Below are positions 43,070-54,800 of a DNA stretch of 64,000 nucleotides, piece after piece. The translations under genes were made by a program, and so were the position numbers. Under the pieces are notes generated by a model. That model worked only from the letters and a program-made list of their open reading frames with translations. It was not told where the DNA came from and did no database searches. How positions within the stretch are numbered: the first letter of the stretch is position 1; every line of letters starts with the position of its first letter. Source of the DNA: Monoplex corrugatus (taxonomy: Eukaryota; Mollusca; Gastropoda; Littorinimorpha; Ranellidae); assembly GCA_030674185.1 (NCBI GenBank), contig CM060312.1, positions 7,764,132 through 7,828,131 of the forward strand, written 5' to 3'.

Positions 43070-45175
43070 TGTCAAATCATGTATCAGTGTTGTTTAAATA
43101 ACGCGCATAAATATTCCCCATCTTTACTCTTGTCAAACCATGTATCAGCATCATTTTAAATAATGCACATAAATATTCCCCTAATGAATTTCAGACCAAC
43201 CCTAACATCTTTTTTGATCAAACTCAAAAGGTGTCTATAAAAACACCAGTACATCTGACAATTACTGGTTGTTGAACTGAATCGAAACACAATCAAAATT
43301 CAACAATAAACAGCTCTTGAAGTTGAATCAAAACTCAACAATAAACAGTTGTGGAATCACGACGCAACAATAAATAGTTATGAATCAAAATTCAACGATA
43401 CATAGTTGTTGAACTAAAACTCAACAATCAAAAGGATTTATACCCTAATGGTTCACATTTACAGTGACAATCCCTTCCTAATCAATGCTACAACATAGAA
43501 AAATAAAACTAAAACAGCTCAATGTGTATTTGTGTACCACCTACAATTTCAAGAAGGGGTGTGCAGGTTCACTATACTTTGCTGTCAACATTAAGAAAAT
43601 GCTGCACTGGTCCTCTGTATATGATTATATATGCAGTTGCTGAGTTTTCAAATACAAAACCTTCAGTGTATGCAAATAACAAGAGTTGACCAGACATTAA
43701 TTTTTGATAAGTTTTGTGATGTCCATGAAATACAGTTACACTAGTTCTGTGACCTTCAACCAGAGTAAAATTAATAAATTGACTGCAATACAATGCAAAA
43801 TTTATAATTGTCTGTAATTATGAAGTGCACACAAGATGACCTTTCACATATCTGAGACTATTTCTTTTCAGGCCATCTCTTATTCAACATCAGTTATGAA
43901 TTAAAACTCACATTACCTCTCTCCTGCACAGCTGGAGCACACATTACTGCTTTGATGGAATGCATTTCCAGGAATGTTTTCAAGACAAACATAACCTGAG
44001 AACGTATGATTCAAATCAATTTACTGACTGTTTACACATTCTCACAATTTTATAGGATTCACCCTTGTCTGAGTTCATGTCCATTTATTTTTCAATATTT
44101 GGGGTCATTATCAATAGGTGTGTCATTACCAATATTTGTGTTATTATTTGTTGATTTCAGTTTTTTAGTATGTTGATGTGGAATCCCTTTGGATACACAA
44201 ACCTTCCGAAACCTGTTTCCACCTTTGTATTTACCTAATTCTTTGAAATATCGCCCACAACCAAACTGTTTGTATAAGTACATAAAGCATTGTTCTGTAT
44301 ATGAACATATCTAACAAATTTGAAAATGATGTTTTAAGTTTTTCTTTCCAGGGTAATACTGTTGCCATGAATTAACCTCAATAAACAGCAGAGCTCAGTA
44401 TTTTCTATTGTGTCAGGTTTAAAATCTGGAAATTCTGCCATTACAAGACATTAGTCTGTTTCATTTGTTCTATACAACACTACACTGACAACAAGATGGC
44501 CACTGGTCTGTTCATAGACTTTAATTTCATGTATATCAATTCATCAGTAAACAGTTTTAAGAACTTTTCTCTGATGGTGGGGGGAAAAACATAACCAGCT
44601 GATCGTTACAATTAGTATAAAGTATCTATTTGCATAAAACAAACAACAAATAAACAGCATACCGATAAATAACAACTGTGTTATAAATAAATGTGGTAGG
44701 TGTATAAAAATGACAGATGCATGACGAATCTGTAATTTAACATTTGTGCAAGTTAGTAGTGCTTGTGCTGGCATCAAACCCCCCCCCCCCACTTGCTCTT
44801 TTTTTCCCCATGTTTATCTGCTGTTTAAATCTACTGCTTAACGCTACTGTGTAAGCAAGTATACATGTGTTCAAGCAAATACGCACATAGAACAAATGAC
44901 ATACATAGAGACATGTATGCAAATTGTACGTTGTGTTACCTGTATACGTTATTTTATTAATATCAATCAAAAGGTTCTACAGCTATCTGTGGACACTGCA
45001 GTTAAGTGAATCCTGGATTTATATTCAACAAAACGGTGCAACTGCAAGATTACAAATACTCTATAAACTGTGCATTGTAACAAAAAATACTTATGACAGA
45101 AAAACGATTCTTATAAAACGGCACAGAAAATTAAAGAAAACAAAACCACAATCACAGTAACCCACAATCAGCAGT

Positions 45176-45207
<32 letters not shown>

Positions 45208-45600
45208 ATTAACAAGATGGTCAAGCATTTCAACAACCTCCCTTTTCATACATGAAGTTCTTTCTTGTTTTCCACCAGATTTGTATTTTCTGAAGATCAC
45301 TGCCAATTTTCCGAAGATCACTGCCACCTTGAAGGTGAATCATTTTATGAACCTTGACGTAAAGCGAACGACAATCATAGACCGTCACAAAAGTGAAAAT
45401 AGAATTTAAATTACGAAAGGTTAATCAGAGAGTGCAGTTCACACACATATTCCACAAAAAGTGTTGATTTTAGACGTCTCTGTCTGTCTGTGCGACCTTG
45501 GCCTCATGACTTCCTGACTTTTGCATTCACAACTCCTCAATGGTCCATACCTTTGACCCCAATTTGGTAAAGATCCATTTAGAAAGAACTGAGAAAAATC
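43070..45600. other. Intergenic or 3' UTR sequence, no gene recognised
   Basis: A-rich on the + strand, with CAACAATAAACAG-type short repeats (43295-43395), a poly-C run (44779-44789) and an AAC run (45176-45207). A 63-codon Cys/Lys-rich open frame on the - strand (44092-44283) has no splice or family support. Confidence 0.5.
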
Positions 45601-45601
45601 T

Positions 45602-45745
45602 TTAACCCTTTGATTCTCACATCCTATTCACCAGCTGCAAAAACCTAATCTTTTGACTCGTTATGCATCTGGATATGGGAATCAAAGGGTTAAGTTTTTG
45701 CTTTGCTAGCATGGTTGCCAATTCAGGATGCTGGTGGACAGGACA
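45602..45745. mobile_element. TTAA foldback element, partial copy
   Basis: TTAACCCTTTGATTCTCACA, then GGGAATCAAAGGGTTAAG, followed by GTTTTTGCTTTGCTAGCATGG and GGATGCTGGTGGACAGGAC, the outer arm seen in the copies at 63351 and 63641. Confidence 0.7.
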
Positions 45746-47082
45746 TTTTTCTCACACTCACACAGACACGTACCTCTTTCCGGTCGATATGAAACAACCC
45801 CTCCTTTCTTTTGTTTAAAAAGGTCGAGCGAAAACAAAAAGAATTTTGTTTACAAGGCTAAAATTTGGAGTCAATACTGCGGCAGATTTGGCAGCAACCA
45901 GTGTCTCTAAGTTTTTCATGTACGCTTTGCATGCAGACCATCTCCTGCTACATCCTCTACACCCACGTTAAATGCAGGCAGGCATGTATGTTGTGTTGCC
46001 AGCAAACTGGAAGCACACTTTTCGGTAATATACTTTAACACAGCACCCTAGAAACATAAGCATAGTATTAACAATTCACGGTTGTAAATATCACACATAC
46101 ACATATCACACAAGTAATACCACACGTAAGCATAGTATTGACAATTCAAGGTTGAAATATCACACATAAACATATCACACGTGTAATATCACAAACAAAC
46201 CCATTCACAGATCATATTCAAATGTCACTCTTATAACATCACAAATGCACATCATACTTGTAGTATCACACAGAGTACATGTATTCACGTTTTAAGTAAT
46301 GATTCAAAGAATATATCGGCAAACAGACCTCTCAACATTTCAGCGTAATGGCACATCAACTTCAAATATAAGGAACATAAAAAAAATACTCAAAATGTCA
46401 TTACTCAAAAACAGATCTATCTATGCATATACAAATCATTATCATCAGATTAACAGGAATGCAATATCAACAAGTATCACAGAAATGTGTAACATGAAAT
46501 GGGATGGACAGATGATCGACTTGGGTCACAAGATCCCTGGCAATACTGAGGGCTGTGCTTGGGAAGTGGGAGAGGGGAAAAATGGACAGAAGAGAGGAAA
46601 TAAGCATGTGATTCAAGAAATGTCAATACACGCAGTATCACACACAAATGTACACAGTGTCACAGACCAACAGGCAGACACTCATATACACACACAGACA
46701 CCCAGAACACAAAGACCCAGACAGACAGACACAGAAACACACACACATACAGATACACACACAGAGAAAAATACCAATGTGTACAGACACACACCTGCAC
46801 CACGGCAAAAATCTGGGCCTAATGATTACATGATGCAACTCTGGTTCATCATCTATTTAAAACACACCCACAAATAACAAACAAAAAAACAAAACAAAAA
46901 GAAACACAGTCACTCAGACAACCCACATGCATTACGTTGTTGACTTCAATAATGTCATAATCGACCAGCTGCTCTGTATTTTGCTCCTTTATCTGGGTTT
47001 TTTTTTCCTATCTCTTTTATTCCTTCTTTTGTACATTCTGATTCTTCCCAGGGACCAAAATATGTTTGACGTTATAGTATGA

Positions 47083-47460
47083 CACTGAGGATTGTGAAGG
47101 AAAAAATAATAAAATATGTTAAGAAAAAAGATCACAGGCTCATTCAACTGACCATGATCACACGCAACTTTCTGTGTCACCAAACTACATCAAATAGAAC
47201 CGTTGGAAACTTCATCAAACAAACAAACAAACAAAAAGCAAATGTACCAAAGGCTTTATGCTTCTGAAATGATCTCCAGTGGACAAATGCAAAACACTGA
47301 GGATTGTGAAGAAAAAAAAAAAATATGTTAAAAGCAAAATCACAGAGCTCATTCAATGACCATGAACACAGAACTTCGTGTGACAAATCAAACAAATGAA
47401 CGTTGAAATCATGCAACAAAAACAAAAAGGACAATGTACAAAGCTATTGCACAAGAGGAC
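47083..47460. repeat. Diverged tandem duplication, about 212 bp apart
   Basis: CACTGAGGATTGTGAAGG..AAAATATGTTAAG, ATCACAGG and CTCATTCAACTGACCATGA (from 47083) recur from 47298 as CACTGAGGATTGTGAAGA, TATGTTAAA and CTCATTCAATGACCATGAAC. The second copy runs directly into the 31-bp array. Confidence 0.7.
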
Positions 47461-47640
47461 TACGTGTGACAAATGCAAAACACAAGAGGACTACTGTGAC
47501 AAATGCAAAACACAAGAGGACTACGTGTGACAAATGCAAAAACACAAGAGGACTACGTGTGACAAATGCAAAACACAAGAGGACTACGTGTGACAAATGC
47601 AAAACACAAGAGGACTAACTGTGACAAATGCAAAACACAG
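47451..47640. repeat. 31-bp minisatellite, six copies
   Basis: Unit ACAAGAGGACTACGTGTGAC + AAATGCAAAAC, with single-base length variants. It appears to have grown from the GTGTGACAAAT segment of the preceding duplication. Confidence 0.9.
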
Positions 47641-47649
47641 AGTATAGTG

Positions 47650-48744
47650 TAATGTCTTATATAATAGCAACAAGTCTGAAAATGACCTTTTATGTTCAAC
47701 AGAACCATCAATAACCACCACCACCCCCTCTTTCTCCTGAACATTTCTTGTGTGCTGTGTTGGTGACGAAACAACAAACTGGCCATAACAACATGCTGAT
47801 GTAGTGATCCCATCATGCTGATTCAAAAACTGATTTTCGTTTATCATGGTTAAGTTCATGTCATACATGGAAATGATGAAAACACCCACATCCCCATCAT
47901 TCCCACCCTGTGAAGGGATCATGATGCCTGTAACACACTGAAGTTTGTTCATTGTTCAAATACAAAATTTTGGAAGCCCCAGTTTTAGTTTCTCAAGATG
48001 GCCAACGTGATACCAACCACACACTTCCTCACATCCTCTGATTAACAAGTATACTAACAGAGATTTAAAAATAAAATTGTATCACTGCTAATGGGAAGAA
48101 AATGAAAAAATAGTCAAGAAACTCAACTCTTTGTTCTTGTACACATATGACTGTTGGACTTGTTCTACAGTACCATAAAGTTGAGCAACTAAGCAGGCTG
48201 CATGAAATAATACAGCAGAGACAAAGTCAAGTGTCAAGTCCACTCTCTTCTCTTCTTGTTATTCAAGCCACATTTTTTCTGACACAACATTCTTCTCCAT
48301 CTACTGACATACTTACTTGCATGCAAATGCAAAATTGTGCACAAATTCATGCACTCATGTACACATTCACAAATTTGGACTACAGGACAGCATAATAACA
48401 CAGTATCCAAGAAGGAAAAAGGTAGCAGTACCACACCACACAAATTATTCTGATGCTACAACACTATCCATTTAGATCTTTAAAAAAGCCAAATAACATA
48501 AACATGGCAGAAAATGTTTCACATGATTCAGCCTGAATGAATACATGCAGGTATGTGTTACAAAATTTGATCACAGATGGAACAGTTGTTTCAGGTCATA
48601 GTACATGGAAAGAATATTGATAATATTGAGATGGTCACAGCAAATAGGAGGCTATAAATAATGTAAAAAGTCAAACTTCAAATGCAGTTTATGTCATAAA
48701 AATCCCTAGACAAATGTCCCCATAGCTTCCCCAACATCCCAACC
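47650..48744. other. Non-coding sequence, nothing recognised
   Basis: Unique AT-rich sequence with small open frames only. May belong to the 3' UTR of the convergent - strand gene. Confidence 0.4.
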
Positions 48745-49129
48745 AGAATTTATGACATGCAAGAAATCTCAACATGACAGGAAAAACAGAATACAGAAAG
48801 AATTATGTCATGCAAGAAATCTCAACATGACAGGAAAAACAGAATACAGAAAGAATTATGTCATGCAAGAAATCTCAACATGACAGGAAAAACAGAATAC
48901 AGAAAGAATTATGTCATGCAAGAAATCTCAACATGACAAAAGGAAAAAACAGAATACAGAAAGAATTATGTCATGCAAGAAATCTCAACATGACAGGAAA
49001 AACAGAATACAGAAAGAATTATGTCATGCAAGAAATCTCAACATGACAGAAAAAAAACAGAATACAGAAAGAATTATGTCATGCAAGAAATCTCAACATG
49101 ACAGGAAAAAACAGAATACAGAAAGAATT
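48745..49129. repeat. 53-bp minisatellite, seven copies
   Basis: Unit blocks GAATTATGTCATGCAAGAAA, TCTCAACATGACAGGAAAAA, CAGAATACAGAAA. Copies differ mainly in the length of the A run. Confidence 0.95.
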
Positions 49130-49509
49130 AGCCACAAGAGTCACATCAGCTAAACAATACAGTAAAACATTTGATCGAATCCCTCAAAAGAACAAATACA
49201 AAAAAGTACCTGAAGAAACTCACATGACATGGAAAAAAAACTCTACAAAAAAATTCGAAGAAACCGCACAATGCAGATTAACAATACAGAAATGAATGTG
49301 TACCCATAGACGCAATCAACAGTAAAACTCCATATTGATGCCCTTGTTCAATGTGTCTTCTAATAGTACCCTAATAACTTCATCAATTCCAACTTTTGCA
49401 CACAAAATTCTGTCTCTACAAGTCATTCAATACAGTATGCTGTGTATTCTCCATTTTGACCAATCACTGTTCTCCATTATCCTTGTTCATCTGTCTGTCT
49501 CTTTTATCC

Positions 49510-50318
49510 CTCTATCTTTTCTATTTCCAACTCTGCTCCAATTCTCTGTCTCTCCTTCTCCCTCTATCTTCATTCTATTTCCAACTCTGCTCCAATGTCT
49601 CTGTCTCTCCTTCTCCCTCTATCTTCATTCTATTTCCAACTCTGCTCCAATGTCTCTGTCTCTCCTTCTCCCTCTATCTTCATTCTATTTCCAACTCTGC
49701 TCCAATGTCTCTGTCTCTCCTTCTCCCTCTACCCTTCATTCTATTTCCAACTCTGCTCCAATGTCTCTGTCTCTTATTCTCCCTCTATCTTCATTCTATT
49801 TCCAACTCTGCTCCAATGTCTCTGTCTCTCCTTCTCCCTCTATCTTCATTCTATTTCCAACTCTGCTCCAATGTCTCTGTCTCTCCTTCTCCCTCTACCT
49901 TCATTCTATTTCCAACTCTGCTCCAATGTCTCTGTCTCTCCTTCTCCCTCTACCTTCATTCTATTTCCAACTCTGCTCCAATGTCTCTGTCTCTTATTCT
50001 CCCTCTATCTTCATTCTATTTCCAACTCTGCTCCAATGTCTCTGTCTCTTATTCTCCCTCTATCTTCATTCTATTTCCAACTCTGCTCCAATGTCTCTGT
50101 CTCTCCTTCTCCCTCTATCTTCATTCTATTTCCAACTCTGCTCCAATGTCTCTGTCTCTTATTCTCCCTCTATCTTCATTCTATTTCCAACTCTGCTCCA
50201 ATGTCTCTGTCTCTTATTCTCCCTCTACCTTCATTCTATTTCCAACTCTGCTCCAATGTCTCTGTCTCTTATTCTCCCTCTATCTTTATTCTATTTCCAA
50301 CTCTGCTCCAATGTCTCT
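49510..50318. repeat. 55-bp pyrimidine-rich minisatellite, about 14 copies
   Basis: Unit blocks CTCTATCTTCATTCTATTTC, CAACTCTGCTCCAATGTCTC, TGTCTCTCCTTCTCC. Variants CTTATT/CCTTCT and TATC/TACC are interspersed. All three + strand frames stay open (up to 390 codons), which is an effect of the unit having no stop codon in any frame. Confidence 0.97.
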
Positions 50319-50573
50319 ATATCTATGTTCAACTCACATTTTCTGACACTGTCTTTCAATGATCATTTCTACACCTCTCACTACACTGTTCTTTCAGCAG
50401 GAAGAGCCTGGAGCAGGTTTTCAAGACTTGTCTGTCTCCATGTCCAGTTTCTAAGCCAGGACCCACATCTGATTCATGATCCAGCCCTCACACCTTTCAG
50501 ATCCTAATTCTTCAGTTTTTAACGGTCATGTCACTTGACACAGCCTTCAGGACACTCTGGAATGAGGCTGTTG

Positions 50574-51244
50574 TTAACTCTTTCACCGCCAAGTTTCCCC
50601 AGAAACGGCACCCCTCAGTGCCAAGTATATTTTGGGCAGCCAATTTTGCAACACAGTATGCATTTTTAAAAGCTTATGTCTCAAAGACTATTAAAGATTT
50701 TCACTTACTTTTTTTTTTGCTGTGTAAAGGGCAGATGTATTTATATATGAATGCTTACTTATGTTTATGTGCTTGATTGATTATTCCATAGATAATCTTA
50801 TTATAAAGAAAAAGTTTTTTTTTCATACGGTTTATTAGTTGTACTACTGACCTTATTTCGTGAGTTGTGCGCCAGATATCATTATAATAAATAAGGAAAA
50901 GCAATGAAAAATCTACACACAAAGTCAGCTGTCTGTTTATTTTACTCGGAGTGGTAGACAATGGGTGTTGATTTGCAGCCATTTTGGAGAAAATGCTTCG
51001 GAGAAAACGTGACGATAAATTCCGACAGTTAACAAAGCCACACTTCGGCCTTACTGCTGAAAAACTAGTTGCTGGGTAAAGTTTAAAAATAGCACAGTCA
51101 CCTGCATTCACCAGTGGAGCGGACAGAAGCTTTGTACCCGCGTGAAAAGTTATCGTTTAGCATGACCCCTCCAAGTCGCACAAATCGACCATGGCGGTCG
51201 TACGGGAAGTCACTTGATTGCGACCATGGCGGGAAAAGAGTTAA
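50574..51244. mobile_element. TTAA-flanked non-autonomous DNA element (about 663 bp)
   Basis: TTAA at 50574-50577 and 51241-51244. Terminal inverted repeats are CTCTTTCACCGCCA (left) and TGGCGGGAAAAGAG (right; reverse complement CTCTTTTCCCGCCA), 12 of 14 matching. The motif CGACCATGGCGG occurs twice near the right end. The TTAA target fits the piggyBac superfamily. A 118-codon open frame on the - strand (50755-51111) has no recognisable transposase motif. Confidence 0.65.
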
Positions 51245-51592
51245 GTTGATGTAAGAAAAACTGCTGGCAAACATCAAAGACCCAATCAACTTCAGTATGG
51301 GTGAGCTGTTTGCTGCCACACCCTAAGAGATGGAGGATCCTGTCTACCGCTTGTGTCATCAATTTCTCAAATGATCACTGATTATAGGATTAGATGATGA
51401 TGGGTTGAAGGTATGGTTTGGGGAGAGTGGAGAAGTGGTATGAGAGATGCCTGCAAATTCAGACAATCTTGCACTGAAAAAATGTTTGTTGTCAGTGGTA
51501 GCTGATGAGGAAGATGGTGGAGCTAGTGGTTGGTATAGCAGTGAATTCTGTTCACTGTACATTGTAAAAAGCACAATTGTAATACAATAATG

Positions 51593-51593
<1 letters not shown>

Positions 51594-51648
<55 letters not shown>

Positions 51649-51690
51649 GCTGTGTGTGCGTGCATTGTGTGTGTGTGCATTGGGGTACAT
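51594..51690. repeat. (GT)n microsatellite
   Basis: About 24 GT units plus interrupted extension, about 120 bp downstream of the stop codon of the - strand gene. Confidence 0.95.
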
Positions 51691-51814
51691 GGGAAGGGTG
51701 AAATGTACATATATATGTGTAAATGAATAAAAAAAACCCACCAAAATATACAGCTCTATGAAACAATCTATTGTAGAGAGATGCGCGTCCCCTCTGGCAT
51801 AGCCAGTACTGGGA

Positions 51815-54800
51815 TCAACTATACATGGAGAAAGGTGTGTAGGAGATGCCATAGTTGGTCTGAGGGGGAGTGGGTCGGATGGCAGCACCAGCACTCTGAA
51901 GCAGACGCATACTCTGGTCAGGAAAGCGAGCGGCCAGGAGTTCCTCTTCCAGAGCTGTTGGTGTCGGCATGTCTGTCACAGTGCGCGGTCGACTGAGCAA
52001 TATGTAACGACTGAAACACATCAACATACACTGTGTCATGTGATCAGCATATGGTTACTGGCATATTTTCAAATTTCATTACTTTTTTCCTTTGTTTTGA
52101 TTTTCTCAGATGTGTTAATGCAGATTTGCTCACACTGGAGGCAATCTGATGCTGCACAATCTACATACTCCCATCTCTGGTGTGTGTGCATAGCTGCTGT
52201 TTTCATGTTTCCATAAGCCACAGACACTGACATGACATAGTATCTTCACATGCATATTCAGTGTTCTGTGGGAGTATACACATGAAGGGGATTTAGACAT
52301 ACCAGGTTTGCACACCCTGGGAGATTTGGAAAATCTCAACCATTATCCACAGGTAGGAGGTCCAAGACAGGAACAAACCTAGCCCTCTGACTGGAAGTCT
52401 GATGTCTTACCCACTTGACTATCAGGCCCCACTTTTCATACAAAAATGTTTAGTATCATATTAATACAAATATACGTGTTACACTGAGGCTTTGTTAGGA
52501 TAGTGCTACAGCTCCTATCTTCAGTCTGACTACACAGTTCAATTCTAGCTTGAGAAAAAAATTTATGTATACAACCTGCAGTCAGTGCAATTGTGAATCT
52601 GACATTATTTTTTGACTAACTGACAAACGAAGTCGATATCTTATAATAATAATAATAATAATAATATATTTTATTATATAGCGCAAAATCTTGATAAAAT
52701 CAAATCTAATTACAATTCATTATTCATTTTCATTCATTCCTTAAAAATGTAATATCATACTTCATGTGTTTTTCATCATAGTGGTAGCGGTTGACATGTA
52801 TTTGCATTATGTGTGTCTGTCTCTCTCATACTTTTATGAAGCGCTTAGGGCTCAGAAAGATGTGGCACTGTACAAGCTATTCTTTTTCTTCTTCTTCTTC
52901 TTACTATTATTATTACTATTTCTATTCTCATTGTTATATCTGACCTTGCCTAGGACTGGGGAAAGATAAAGAAACAACAGACAGATGGACACAAACCCAA
53001 ACAATGCTGGTCCTGTGAAACATTGAGGTCTATCCCACCTCTCTCCCTTACATGACAACCTTTAACCCTTATTGTCAATTGAGCAGCACATAGCCACAGA
53101 AAAATAAACCTCTGTGTGTGGTTGACTAAATATACATAAGAACACTGCACAGTGAATGAGCAACATAGCCATCAAATCTCAAATCACTATTGCATGGTTG
53201 ACTGAGACATACAACTATGGAAACAAAACAGAATGCGCCTGTCTACTGAAAAAAAAAAGAAGAAAAAAAAAACAGTTCATGCCGACTGAACAATACATAC
53301 TGACTGAAAAAAAAGGTTCTCAGCAATATGAATACAGATGAAAACACAATGATATGCTGAGTTGTCATAATGTCAGCACCCTAGCTAAGCCACATAAGTA
53401 AACACAGTCCCAAAAGTTGTGGATGACAGTGATTCACATTTTCTGAACCCCCAATAGGACACAGTGTCCTGGACATAGAAAATTAATAGGACACAGTGTC
53501 CTGGCTATGAAAAAACAATAGGACACCATTTTTTCGCAAAAAAACAAGTGTTTATTAAAATAAGTCCAGTAATGCAGAACTCTGATATACCATAAAGCAT
53601 TTGCAACAAAAATTACTAATTTTTAGTAATTACATCTTAAACAACACACAAATGAAATAATCAACAAACAGTTATTGTAAGTTAATACTGAAGTCGCACC
53701 TTGCTTCAAAATCAGTAAAAAAAAACCCAACCCAAAACAACACTTGGCACAATCTGGCAATCACATTTGAACATAGTGATACTGAACAGTGTGTGAATTT
53801 TAATAACGAAAACTAAGTAGCATCTTGCTATAAAATAAGATCTGACTGAGAAAACTTGGCACATTCTGGCAATTTTGAATAATATCTGTTAAGTCTTAAA
53901 CAACACAAAAAAATGGAATATTCAAGCAGTTATTGTAAGTTAATACTGAAGTCGCACCTTGCTTCAAAATCAGTAAAAACAAAAACAAAACAACACTTGG
54001 CACAATCTGGCAATCACATTTGAACATAGTGATACTGAACAGTGTGTGAATTTTAAGTCCCTGATAACGTGCGAAGCTAAAAATAGCACACTCGCTGAGC
54101 GCTGGGCGATGGCTGACACTGTGATAGGCTGTCCACTGTCACTGTGTCAGCGGGCGTGTCAGCGACTACAAGGGCCTCGCACAGCCAGCGCTGCCGTTCA
54201 ACGCGCTCGATAAAACACACTTGGCGTGTCCGCGACTTCCATGTAATAATCGGACACGGTCCGCTCGGATAGCATATCAATCGGACAGCGGGTCCGCTCA
54301 GAAGCAAAACAATCGGTCATTTCAAATTTCAATCGGTCAATGTCCGGAGTCCGAGGGAAATGTGAAACACTGGGATGAGAAAAAAAAATCCAGAGCTTAT
54401 TGTCTGCCAAGTTCCCTGAGCTACATGGGATGCCTCAATATTCCATCCATTTTGAGAGATGTAGACAAGACAATGAGGCAGCAAAAGGGCCCAAAGACAG
54501 CACCTCAACGTTGCCTGTTTTGCTGGGATTATTCATAACTTATATCCTTTTCTTCATGTGGAAAACTTGGGTACATACTGGCTGATTCACAGAAGAATAT
54601 TCAGGCTTTTGAGACCTAATACACCACGAAATTGCTATGTATATTATCCTACCTCAAACAGAGGACCAATGAGCATACAAAGAACAACTTGACATCTTGT
54701 TGGGCTCACACAAACCATTCATAGCAACAGTGAAAGGACGCAAGCTTGCTTGGTTTGGTCATGTCACCCACCACAACACACCATCTAAGACCATCCTTCA

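Noticed and set aside
44092..44283. 63-codon Cys/Lys-rich open frame on the - strand
   Set aside because: No splice sites in matching phase, no recognised family, and composition typical of AT-rich chance frames.
44398..44403. AATAAA on the + strand as the COMMD7 poly(A) signal
   Set aside because: ATTAAA at 43022 is much closer to the stop codon and in a better context; the 44398 site would imply a 1.9-kb 3' UTR without other support.
49335..50507. 390-codon open frame, Ser/Leu/Phe-rich
   Set aside because: It is read-through of a 55-bp tandem repeat; the other two frames are open over the same stretch and there is no signal, domain or splice support.
50755..51111. 118-codon open frame inside the TTAA element
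   Set aside because: No piggyBac or other transposase motif recognised; length is within chance for this composition.
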